Assembly: GCF_028680575.1 (NCBI RefSeq) | Contig: NZ_JAPCKI010000006.1 | Coordinates: 186,001-250,000, forward strand | DNA: 64,000 nt | From: Acidovorax benzenivorans | GTDB taxonomy: Bacteria; Pseudomonadota; Gammaproteobacteria; Burkholderiales; Burkholderiaceae_C | Reading direction: 5' to 3' | Shown here: positions 45,035 to 52,940 of the stretch, piece after piece | How positions within the stretch are numbered: position 1 is the stretch's first letter | How the letters are laid out: each line of letters begins with the position of its first letter | Notes under the pieces: generated by a model | What the model saw: the letters and a program-made list of their open reading frames with translations, nothing else | Databases searched by the model: none | What the model was told of the DNA's origin: nothing | Position numbers and translations under genes: made by a program

Positions 45035-45282
45035 GGACAGGCAGGAGGCGATGCAGTTGGCGTTGTAAGGAGCGGCGGAGCCAGGCTTCGACAAGCTCAG
45101 CCCGAACGGATGTGGGGAAGAACAACAGGTGCGCGCCCTCTGCCTTTACACCCCGCCCTCAAGGGCGTAGCGAGCGGGATCAGCTGCTAGGCGGACGGAG
45201 CACAGGAACCGGAACGTACTTGAAGTACGTGAGGATTCCGAGCACCGCCCAACGACGCAGATGGCCCGCTCGGTAGCCAACC
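45035..45282. other. recR-ybaB intergenic region with REP-like and palindromic elements
   Basis: The region holds a REP-like stretch (45082-45110, GGCTTCGACAAGCTCAGCCC), a block with CCGCCCTCAAGGGCG (45152-45166), and a perfect palindrome ACGTACTT-G-AAGTACGT (45214-45230) set inside CGGAA ... TTCCG. Flanking GGCGG/CCGCC elements can pair at longer range. No gene is seen. Similar intergenic blocks are, as I recall, widespread in betaproteobacteria. Confidence 0.6.
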
Positions 45283-45615
45283 TCAGAAAGGGAATTTCAT
45301 GCCACCGGGGAGGCCTGGCATCCCTTGCGTCAGCTTGCCCATCTTCTCCGACGAAGTCTCCTCCGCCTTACGCACCCCTGCATTGAACGCAGCCGCCACC
45401 AGGTCTTCCAGCATGTCCTTGTCTTCGGCCAGCAGGCTTGGGTCGATGGTGATGCGCTTGACGTCGTGCTTGCAGGTCATGACCACCTTCACCAAGCCTG
45501 CGCCCGATTCGCCTTCCACTTCAATGAAGGCCAGTTCGTCCTGGGCCTTCTTGAGGTTGTCCTGCATCGCCTGGGCTTGCTTCATCAGGCCTGCGAGTTG
45601 TCCTTTGTTGAACAT
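45283..45615 (-). CDS. ybaB: YbaB/EbfC nucleoid-associated protein
   Basis: The product has 110 residues, the family length. It is a small dimeric DNA-binding protein. The start [20 protein letters not shown], the central [21 protein letters not shown] and the [13 protein letters not shown] end are typical. It follows dnaX by 51 bases and precedes recR, the conserved order of this recombination/replication cluster. Confidence 0.96.
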   Translation of the reverse strand: MFNKGQLAGLMKQAQAMQDNLKKAQDELAFIEVEGESGAGLVKVVMTCKHDVKRITIDPSLLAEDKDMLEDLVAAAFNAGVRKAEETSSEKMGKLTQGMPGLPGGMKFPF

Positions 45616-45666
45616 GGTGTGGTTTCCTTTTCAGTTTCTAGTGAAATGAGTAACAGAGGTTGTCCG

Positions 45667-47667
45667 TCATGCAGGCTTGATGCTGCCCGGCACGATTCTC
45701 GCGCCGTAGTCACGCATCAGCGATTGCACGAAGGGGTCGTTGTTCACGATTTCTTCGGCGCGGCGCTGGCGCTCGGCAGCGGCGGCGGCATTGCGGCGAG
45801 CGGGGCTGTCGATGACCATGCCCACCTCCACGCTGATCTGGGTGGCATGGCCCGCCGCCTCCAGGGCCGCACGCAGGCGCTCGCGTGCCGTGGGCTGGTT
45901 GAGCGATTCGCGCTCGACGCGCAGCAGCCAGTGACCACCGTCGCGCGCCACCAGCTGCGACTGCAGGGCCAGCTCGCGCACCAGCGCCGTGATGGCCTCT
46001 GCCGCCACCAGTTGCTGCACCGTGGCATACCAGACGTCCCCCTCTTCGGTGGGGGTGTAGCGGGCGGATACCGGGGTCGGAGCAGACAGTGGAAGCGGCT
46101 GCAAACGCTCGCCGGGTTCGGGCGACTCGCGCACTGGAATTGCTACGTATTCAGGAGCACCCTGAGCTTTGGCTGATTGCGCCGTACTCGGATTCTGGCC
46201 CAATCTCTCGGGCGTACGCACCGGCAATGCCGTAGCAGTCGGCTCATCAGCCGCTGCGGCCACCGTGGCGGGCTCGTCAGACCCTGGCCATGGGGGGGGC
46301 TCGGAATCATTGAAAGCCCCTGACCGCTGCTCTTCGGGGATGACAGGTGCGGTGTCTGCAGCCGCTGCCGGAACGGGCGCCGGAACCGCAGGCATCGGGG
46401 ACACAGGCAAGACCTGGGAGGCCACCACCGCCGATGCCGCCACACGCCCAGGCGCAGTCAAAACCGCAGGAGGGGCTGCAACACCTGCAGCGATCGCGCC
46501 GGAGGAAGGCGTTTCAGCCCGCGTCAGAGTTTTTTTTTCAGCCGATTCGCCAACACCGCTTACAGGCTTGAAGGCCAGCAGCCGCAGCAGCACCATGGTG
46601 AGCGCCGCATACTCGTCGGGCGCCAGGCCCAGCTCACCACGCCCGTGCAGGCACAGGCTGTAGAGCAGCTGTGTTTCGTCGGCGGGCATCAGCGCAGACA
46701 GGCGGGCTGTTTCGGTCGCCTCGGGGTCGTCGGCATCCACAGCACCAGCCATCTGGGGCACGGCCTGGAACACCGCCATGCGCTGCAGTACGGCACTCAT
46801 CTCTTCGAGCGTGGAGGCGGCAGACAGCCCGTTCATGCGCAGCGTGTCCGAAGTCTCCACCACGGTTTTCCCGTCACCCTGGGCGAGCGCTTCGATGAGC
46901 CGGAACACATAGGAGCGGTCTACCGCACCCAGCATCTGGCGCACACCCGCTTCTTGCAGCTGGCCGCTGCCAAAGGCGATGGCTTGGTCGGTGAGCGAGA
47001 GGGCATCGCGCATGGAGCCCCGCGCTGCGCGCGACAGCAGCCGTAGTGCCTGGGGCTCTGCCGACACGTTCTCGGCCGCGAGCACCTGGGTGAGGTGGCC
47101 CAGCACCGTCTCGGGTGCCATGGGGCGCAGGTTGAACTGCAGGCAACGGCTGAGCACCGTGACCGGCACCTTCTGCGGGTCGGTCGTGGCCAGCACAAAC
47201 TTGAGGTATTCGGGCGGTTCTTCCAGCGTCTTGAGCATGGCGTTGAACGCCGTGTTCGTGAGCATGTGCACTTCGTCGATCATGAAGACCTTGAAGCGCC
47301 CCTGCACCGGCTTGTAGACAGCCTGCTCCAGCAGGCTTTGCACTTCGTCCACGCCCCGGTTGGAGGCCGCGTCCAGCTCGGTGTAGTCCACAAAGCGGCC
47401 GCTGTCGATGTCGGTGCAGGCCTGGCACACGCCGCAGGGCGTGGCGGTGATGCCGCCATTGCCATCCGCGCCCTGGCAGTTGAGCGACTTGGCCAGGATG
47501 CGCGACACCGTGGTCTTGCCCACGCCACGCGTGCCCGTGAATAGGTAAGCGTGGTGCAAACGCTGCTGGGTCAGCGCATTCGACAAGGCCTGAACCACAT
47601 GCTCCTGCCCCACCATCTCGGTGAAATTGCGGGGGCGGTACTTGCGGGCGAGCACGAGGTAGGACAT
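45667..47667 (-). CDS. dnaX: DNA polymerase III subunit tau (and probable gamma)
   Basis: The full product has 666 residues from the ATG at 47667 (MSYLVLARKYRPRNFTEMVG). It is the clamp-loader ATPase and organiser of the replisome. Walker A is GTRGVGKTTVSRIL (about 45-58), the zinc cysteines lie at about 64-80, and FKVFMIDEVHML (Walker B) near 127. Domains IV-V for helicase and polymerase contact fill 385-666, after a Pro/Ala-rich linker. A run of nine A at codons 377-380 (GAA AAA AAA ACT) is a slippery tract. Shifts by one base in either direction reach a stop within 1-5 codons, giving a product of about 380-384 residues that would equal gamma. Confidence 0.96.
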   Translation of the reverse strand: MSYLVLARKYRPRNFTEMVGQEHVVQALSNALTQQRLHHAYLFTGTRGVGKTTVSRILAKSLNCQGADGNGGITATPCGVCQACTDIDSGRFVDYTELDAASNRGVDEVQSLLEQAVYKPVQGRFKVFMIDEVHMLTNTAFNAMLKTLEEPPEYLKFVLATTDPQKVPVTVLSRCLQFNLRPMAPETVLGHLTQVLAAENVSAEPQALRLLSRAARGSMRDALSLTDQAIAFGSGQLQEAGVRQMLGAVDRSYVFRLIEALAQGDGKTVVETSDTLRMNGLSAASTLEEMSAVLQRMAVFQAVPQMAGAVDADDPEATETARLSALMPADETQLLYSLCLHGRGELGLAPDEYAALTMVLLRLLAFKPVSGVGESAEKKTLTRAETPSSGAIAAGVAAPPAVLTAPGRVAASAVVASQVLPVSPMPAVPAPVPAAAADTAPVIPEEQRSGAFNDSEPPPWPGSDEPATVAAAADEPTATALPVRTPERLGQNPSTAQSAKAQGAPEYVAIPVRESPEPGERLQPLPLSAPTPVSARYTPTEEGDVWYATVQQLVAAEAITALVRELALQSQLVARDGGHWLLRVERESLNQPTARERLRAALEAAGHATQISVEVGMVIDSPARRNAAAAAERQRRAEEIVNNDPFVQSLMRDYGARIVPGSIKPA
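46530..46538 (-). promoter_or_regulatory. A9 slippage/frameshift tract in dnaX
   Basis: Nine consecutive A on the coding strand cover codons 377-380. One extra A (or -1 frameshift) yields EKKNSDAG then TGA; one A fewer yields EKKL then TGA. Thermus dnaX uses an A9 tract for transcriptional slippage, and E. coli dnaX uses A AAA AAG for -1 frameshifting. Confidence 0.75.
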
Positions 47668-47762
47668 GCGGGGGATTCTACGGGCTGAGCCGGGCTCGCC
47701 TGCAGGCATCAGGGCAATGCAGCGTGTCGAAAAGTGCACCCCGCATCCAGCGTACAATCGAT

Positions 47763-47864
47763 GGTGACGGGCCTCCTCGCATGGTGAAGCGGCCAACCGG
47801 GTCAGGTGGGGAACCAAGCAGCCCTAACTGTGGAGTCAGTGCCGGGGGTAAGGCTCGTCAACTT
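47763..47864 (+). ncRNA. ffs: Signal recognition particle 4.5S RNA
   Basis: The conserved SRP core GGTCAGGTGGGGAACCAAGC (about 47798-47817), with AGCAGCCCTAACT after it, and the matching strand CAGTGCCGGGGG (47838-47849) form the Ffh-binding hairpin. The ends TGACGGGCC and GGCTCGTCA pair, which sets the limits at about 47763 and 47864. A T-rich stretch (CTTCTTCTTTCTTTTT) follows as terminator. A -10 box TACAAT (47753-47758) precedes it, without a good -35. It is divergent from dnaX, a known placement. Confidence 0.9.
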
Positions 47865-47996
47865 CTTCTTTCTTTTTGCGCGGTCGCGCAAAAAAATCCC
47901 TCTCTCCAGCATCTCTTTCGCATTGTTTGCGATGGCGGGCCATTTGGCTTGCCCAAAGCCCCGCGCACGCAGGCGCCGGGCGCTCCCAACGCCTTC
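47865..47996. other. Spacer between ffs and flavoprotein gene
   Basis: Only the T-rich end of the 4.5S RNA gene and a short CGCGGTCGCGC palindrome are seen. No gene is recognised. Confidence 0.5.
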
Positions 47997-49379
47997 TCAC
48001 GCCCCTGCGGACTGTCCCTGTCCCAGCCAGCGCAGTGCGCCCTCGCCTGCCGCGCGGCCGCTGGCCATGCTGGCGGTCATCAGATAGCCGCCGGTGGGCG
48101 CCTCCCAATCCAGCATTTCACCCGCGCAGAACACACCTGGCAAAGCCGTTGCCATGAGGTGCGCGTCCATCGCTTCAAAAGCCACCCCCCCCGCCGTACT
48201 GATGGCCTCGTCCAGCGGGCGCGCAGCCACCACGGTGATGGGCAGTGCCTTGATGGCATGGGCCAGGGCCACGGGGTCGTTCATGCCGTCCTTGCCCAGA
48301 TGTTCATAAAGAATGCCCGCCTTGATGCCATCCAGGCCCAGGCGGCTCTTGAGATGGCTGGAGAGCGACCGAGAACCGCGCGGGTGGCGCACTTCCACCA
48401 GCACGCGCTCAGGCGCATGGTCGGGCAGCAGGTCAAGGTGGAACGTGGCGTGACCATGGGCCTCCACCTCGTCGCGCAGCAGGTGTGACGCGGCATAGAC
48501 CAGGCTGCCCTCCACCCCCGTGGCCGTGACCACAAACTCGCCCCGGCGACTGAAGTTGCGGCCCTGGCTGTCGGTGAAGCTGAGCACCACGGTCTTGAAA
48601 GGCTGGCCCACAAAACGTTCGGCGAAATGCGGCGTCCAACCCACGGCGGGCTCGGGCGTGCGGCCCAGCAGCTCCTGCAAAAAGGCGCGTCGCGTTTCGC
48701 CCGCCGGTGCATCGGCCCGCAGCACGTCGAACCCGCAGTTGGACGGGCGCAGGGGCGCCACAGCCACGCCCCGTTGCGCCAGCAGCGGTACCCAAGCACC
48801 ATCAGACCCCAGGCGCGCCCAACTGCCGCCACCCAGCGCCAGCACCACCGCCCGGGCGGTCACTCGCACCTCGCCAGCCGGTGCAGCCAAGCGCAGAGCA
48901 CCGTCCTCGGCCCAGCCCAACCAGCGGTGGCGCATGTGAAACAACACGCCCTGCCCACGCAGGCGCTGCAGCCATGCGCGCAGCAGGGGCGCAGCCTTCA
49001 TGTCGGCGGGGAACACGCGGCCCGAGGTGCCCACAAAAGTCTCCACCCCCAGCCCCTGCGCCCAGGCGCGCAGCTCGGGCCCGCCAAAGGCCTGGACCAG
49101 CGGCTCGATCTGCGGCCCACGCTCGGCATAGCGACTCACAAAGGGCTCATGCGGCTCGGAATGCGTGAGGTTGAGCCCGCCCTTGCCCGCCAGCAGAAAC
49201 TTGCGGCCCACCGAAGGCATGGCGTCAAACACATGCACCGCCACGCCCGCCTGGGCCAACACCTCGGCGGCCATCAGGCCGGCCGGGCCACCGCCGATGA
49301 CGGCCACGTCGCACTGCAAAGTCCCCGCAGACAGGGCTGGCGCGGCAGGAGCATCAGAGGGAGAAATGGTGTGGGACAC
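47997..49379 (-). CDS. TIGR03862-type FAD-dependent flavoprotein (BaiN-like)
   Basis: The product has 460 residues. The FAD Rossmann motif VAVIGGGPAGLMAAEVLAQA lies at about 26-45, followed by the family motif RKFLLAGKGGLNLTHSEP (about 60-77). The closing FAD segment GVFCAGEMLDWEAPTGGYLM with ASMASGRAAGEGAL after it lies near 425-450. These HI0933-like flavoproteins include BaiN, involved in bile acid reduction in gut bacteria; in environmental proteobacteria the substrate is unknown. An N-terminal tail of about 20 residues precedes the core. No operon partner is near. Confidence 0.9.
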   Translation of the reverse strand: MSHTISPSDAPAAPALSAGTLQCDVAVIGGGPAGLMAAEVLAQAGVAVHVFDAMPSVGRKFLLAGKGGLNLTHSEPHEPFVSRYAERGPQIEPLVQAFGGPELRAWAQGLGVETFVGTSGRVFPADMKAAPLLRAWLQRLRGQGVLFHMRHRWLGWAEDGALRLAAPAGEVRVTARAVVLALGGGSWARLGSDGAWVPLLAQRGVAVAPLRPSNCGFDVLRADAPAGETRRAFLQELLGRTPEPAVGWTPHFAERFVGQPFKTVVLSFTDSQGRNFSRRGEFVVTATGVEGSLVYAASHLLRDEVEAHGHATFHLDLLPDHAPERVLVEVRHPRGSRSLSSHLKSRLGLDGIKAGILYEHLGKDGMNDPVALAHAIKALPITVVAARPLDEAISTAGGVAFEAMDAHLMATALPGVFCAGEMLDWEAPTGGYLMTASMASGRAAGEGALRWLGQGQSAGA

Positions 49380-49439
49380 AGGAGAGCCTTGCTAAAAATG
49401 GGGAGTGGCGTTGCGGTGCGTGGGGAGCGGCAGAGCCAG

Positions 49440-52400
49440 TCAGAACAGGGAGCCTTGCGGAGAATCCTTAGGCCCCGACGCGGCGCGTGGACGCTCTGGC
49501 TTGGCTGTGGCGACCGGCGCAGCGGGGGCGAGAGTATGCCCGACAGCCGATGCATGGGCAGCCGAGGGCCCTCCAGCACCAGGCGCATCACCCACCATCA
49601 CCAAACACCCATCGCCCGTAAGGAACGCGGCGTACACCGCCTCGCCCGGCATCAGCGCCTGCACGGCTTCGCGGTAGCGCTGTAACTGGGCCACCAGCGC
49701 CTGCTGACGCTGGGGTTGTGCGGCGCTTTTGTAGTCCAGCACCCACCAGCCTGCCGCCGCATCCTCAGCGTGTGCTGCGCGGCGCAACACCAGCCTGTCG
49801 ATGCGCAGACTCTGGCCTTGGTAGTGCAGCGGGGCTTCGTTGATGGCGGTCTGCACCAGCGCAGGGTCCCAGGCCCAGGCGCCCTCGCCCGCCAAAATGG
49901 CCTGGGCCATGCGGGCGGCCGACTCGGCGGCGGCGGGGGCAATGTCATGGTCCAGAGCCAAGCGGGCAACGCGCGCGGCGGGCCAGCCCTGGGCGCGCAA
50001 GTCGGCCAGCGGGGCACCGGCCACACCGGCTTGCTCCAGCAACTGGTGCATGGCATCGCCCTGGCGCGACAGGGGGGTGGATTCTCCATCGCCCGGCATG
50101 GCGACGGGGGCATCACCTTCCAGCCCTGCAGCGGGGTGGACGTGGGCACTTTGCAGCGCCTCGGGCAGCGCGGGCAGGCTGGGGATGGTGAAAGTCTGCG
50201 CGGGCGCGGCGACCTCCATGCCGCAGCCAGCGGGAGCCAGCGTCTGTGAGTCCACCTCGGTCACCAGCGGGGCCAACCGGTTCCACCAGCTGCCAGGCAC
50301 TGAATTGCCAGGCTGCACCGATGACAGCACCAGGCAGTGCTTGGCGCGTGTCATGGCCACGTAGAGCATGTTCAGCTCCTCGCGGCTGCGGGCCTGCTGC
50401 TCGGCGGCCAGCGCGGCTTCCGCACTGGGCGGCGGATTCGATTCACTGGCCAAAAAGACGAAGGCCGAGGGCACGGTCTGCTCGCCGGGCCAGTCCACCA
50501 GCACGCCCATGGTCTCGGCCTTTTGGGGGCGGGTGTCGGTATCGAGCAGCAGCACGCAATCGGCCTCCAGCCCCTTGGCGCCGTGCACCGTCAGCAGGCG
50601 GATGGCCTGCGCGTCGGCACGGCCGGGGGCGCGCACGCCGCCCTTTTTCATGGCCCGCACCAAGGCATAGGGCGTGAGGTAACGGCCCCCATCGTGCTGC
50701 AGCGATGCCGCCAGCAGTGCGCGCAGGTTGGCCTGCACCGACTGGCGCTGGGTGACCGGTGCTGCGGCAGCAAAGCGGGCCAGCACGTCGCCGTGTTCGT
50801 AGATGGCGTGCAGCGCGTCGTGGGGAGGCAAAGTGCCCACCCACGTCTGATATTGAGTCAAAACGGCTCCAAGCGCTTGATATTCATGCGCCAAAAGCTC
50901 ACTTTTTAATAGCAAATCAAACCAGCTACAACCCGCGTTTTCAGGCTGGCGGCGCAACAACGCCAGAGCGACCAGCGCGTCGTCACCCAGGCCAAACAGG
51001 GGCGACTTGAGCACGCGTGCCAGCGACAGATCGTGTGTGGGCGAGACCAGCACGTCGAGCAGCGCCACCATGTCCTGCACCTCGGGCGCGTCAAACAGGT
51101 CGGCCTTTTCAGGCTGCACGCAGGGCAGGTGCAGGGCGCGCAGGGCGTCTTGCATGCTGGCCAGGCGGTCGCGCTTGCGGGCCAGCACCAGCACTTCTTT
51201 GGGCGGGGTGCCGCTGGCGATCTGCGCGGCCACCCAGGCGGCAGCCTGGGTGCATTCGCGCATGCGCTGCGTTTCTTCGGCTTCGTGGCGGGGTTCGGTC
51301 AGGCTGTCGCGCCAGGCCAGGGGGTCGCGGCCTGCGCCTTGGCTGTCGTCGTCCACGTCGGTGATGGCGGGCAGGCGCAGCAGTTGGCCGGGGTGTTTCG
51401 ATTCAGTCGTGTGATCGCGGAATCCGCTGGTCTCGTGCTGCGCCTGGGCCTCACCCATCACGGCGTTGACGGCGCCGATCACGCCCTGCGCGTTGCGGCG
51501 CGTGTGGTCGCAGCTGAGCAGATCGCCGCCCAGCCCGTCGCGCACAAAGGCCTGCGCGGCGATGAACACCTGCGGCTCGGCGCGGCGAAAGCGGTAGATG
51601 CTCTGCTTGGGGTCGCCCACGATGAACACGCTGGGCGCGGCAGACCCGCCGCCCGAACCCGCGTAGCCCGCAAGCCAGGCGTGCAGCGCCTGCCACTGCA
51701 GCGGGTTGGTGTCCTGAAATTCATCGACCAAGAGGTGGCGAATGCGAGCGTCCAGCCGCTCCTGCACCCAGCCTGAGAGGACGGGGTCGGCCAGCATGAC
51801 CAGGGCGGTGCGCTCCACATCGTTCATGTCCACCCAGCCGTGCTGCTGCTTGACGGCCACAAACTGCGCGATGAGGCAACGCGCCAGCCGGGCCATGCGC
51901 TGCTGGTGTTGCCAGGCCTCGTGCTGGCGGCGGGCGGTCAGCAGGCGCTGCAGCTCGGGCTCGGCCTCCTGTGCGGCGGGGAACTTCTCCAGGTTCTTCG
52001 AGAGGCGGTCTTCCTTGGCCACGAACATCGCACGGCGCAATTGGTCCAGGCGCTGGTTCAGGTCTGGGCAGGCCAGTGCGTCGATGATGGCGTCTGCCGC
52101 CTTTTGTGGGGTCTTGTTTGCCTCGGCGCCCAGGGCGCTGGCACGGCCACGCCAACGCTGTAGGGCAGGCTCGGTCTGCAGGGCCTCGGCGGGCTCTGCC
52201 AACGCGGCCAGCTCGGGGTAGGCCTGCTGGAACGGCGGCACCGAGGCATCGACCACGCCTTCCGCGTCGGCCAGGTCAAACTCCACCCGCTTGGCCAGTG
52301 CGGCCGCCAGGGCCTTGTGGGTTTGCGAGCGGCCATGGCGGGCGACCACGGCTTCGTAGTCGGCGCGCAGGCTGGCGCTCTCGGCCACGGTCTGCAGGAA

Positions 52401-52940
52401 CGGCGGCCACACCTCGCGCACGGCCTCGGCGTCGTCTTCGAGCAGCTCAAAGTGTGCAGGCAGGCCTTGCTGCTGCAGCAGCGCCAGCGGGGCCGTGCCC
52501 AGCAGCGCGGCAAACCAGCTGTGGAAGGTGCGGATCTGCACCGGGCGGCCCGCAGTGAGCAGCTGGCGGTATAGATTTTGTAGCGCCTCGCGCTTGTCCA
52601 GTGCGCCCTGGGAGCTGATTCCGCGTGCAATCAGCTCGGCCGTGAGTTCCTCCAGCGGCTTGTGGCTGAACTGCTCCAGCCACTCTTGCAAACGCTGGCG
52701 CATTTCACCGGCCGCCTTCTTGGTGAAGGTGATGGCCAGGATCTCGTGCGGCGCGCAGCCGTCGAGCAGCGCCCGCAGCATGCGCGAGACCAGCATCCAG
52801 GTCTTGCCCGCACCGGCGCAGGCCTCCACCGCCACGCTGCGGGCAGGGTCGCAGGCGATGGCGTAGAAGGCCTCGCGCGATACGGGGCGGCCGTTGTGTT
52901 CGTAAGCGGCCTGGGCAGTTGGGGAATGGCTCTCGGTCAT
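49440..52940 (-). CDS. addA: AddA-type helicase-nuclease of double-strand break repair
   Basis: The product has 1166 residues. It is a UvrD/RecB-type superfamily 1 helicase with a C-terminal nuclease. Walker A is VEACAGAGKTWMLVSRML (about 38-55), motif Ia AITFTKKAAGEM, Walker B region LVDEFQDTNPLQW (about 405), VGDPKQSIYRFRRAEP (about 447) and LTVHGAKGLEADCVLLL (about 790). The RecB-type PD-(D/E)xK site includes WVLDYKSAAQPQRQ near 1070-1085. About residues 673-695 come from a dispersed R1 repeat in frame. The start overlaps the addB stop (ATGA), so both subunits are translated together. Confidence 0.93.
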   Translation of the reverse strand: MTESHSPTAQAAYEHNGRPVSREAFYAIACDPARSVAVEACAGAGKTWMLVSRMLRALLDGCAPHEILAITFTKKAAGEMRQRLQEWLEQFSHKPLEELTAELIARGISSQGALDKREALQNLYRQLLTAGRPVQIRTFHSWFAALLGTAPLALLQQQGLPAHFELLEDDAEAVREVWPPFLQTVAESASLRADYEAVVARHGRSQTHKALAAALAKRVEFDLADAEGVVDASVPPFQQAYPELAALAEPAEALQTEPALQRWRGRASALGAEANKTPQKAADAIIDALACPDLNQRLDQLRRAMFVAKEDRLSKNLEKFPAAQEAEPELQRLLTARRQHEAWQHQQRMARLARCLIAQFVAVKQQHGWVDMNDVERTALVMLADPVLSGWVQERLDARIRHLLVDEFQDTNPLQWQALHAWLAGYAGSGGGSAAPSVFIVGDPKQSIYRFRRAEPQVFIAAQAFVRDGLGGDLLSCDHTRRNAQGVIGAVNAVMGEAQAQHETSGFRDHTTESKHPGQLLRLPAITDVDDDSQGAGRDPLAWRDSLTEPRHEAEETQRMRECTQAAAWVAAQIASGTPPKEVLVLARKRDRLASMQDALRALHLPCVQPEKADLFDAPEVQDMVALLDVLVSPTHDLSLARVLKSPLFGLGDDALVALALLRRQPENAGCSWFDLLLKSELLAHEYQALGAVLTQYQTWVGTLPPHDALHAIYEHGDVLARFAAAAPVTQRQSVQANLRALLAASLQHDGGRYLTPYALVRAMKKGGVRAPGRADAQAIRLLTVHGAKGLEADCVLLLDTDTRPQKAETMGVLVDWPGEQTVPSAFVFLASESNPPPSAEAALAAEQQARSREELNMLYVAMTRAKHCLVLSSVQPGNSVPGSWWNRLAPLVTEVDSQTLAPAGCGMEVAAPAQTFTIPSLPALPEALQSAHVHPAAGLEGDAPVAMPGDGESTPLSRQGDAMHQLLEQAGVAGAPLADLRAQGWPAARVARLALDHDIAPAAAESAARMAQAILAGEGAWAWDPALVQTAINEAPLHYQGQSLRIDRLVLRRAAHAEDAAAGWWVLDYKSAAQPQRQQALVAQLQRYREAVQALMPGEAVYAAFLTGDGCLVMVGDAPGAGGPSAAHASAVGHTLAPAAPVATAKPERPRAASGPKDSPQGSLF
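50858..50923. repeat. Dispersed palindromic repeat (family R1), copy inside addA
   Basis: The blocks are TCAAAACGGCTCCAAGCGCT, TGATATTCATGCGCC and AAAAGCTC ... TTTTTAATAGC. The layout fits the family (left arm AGCGCTT, right arm GCGC, AGCT box, TAATAGC end), with more divergence than the moeA copy. It is read in frame in addA. Confidence 0.65.

Noticed and set aside
47724..48488. Protein-coding frame over the 4.5S RNA
   Set aside because: The stretch holds the conserved SRP RNA core with pairing ends, and the downstream part is antisense to the flavoprotein gene.
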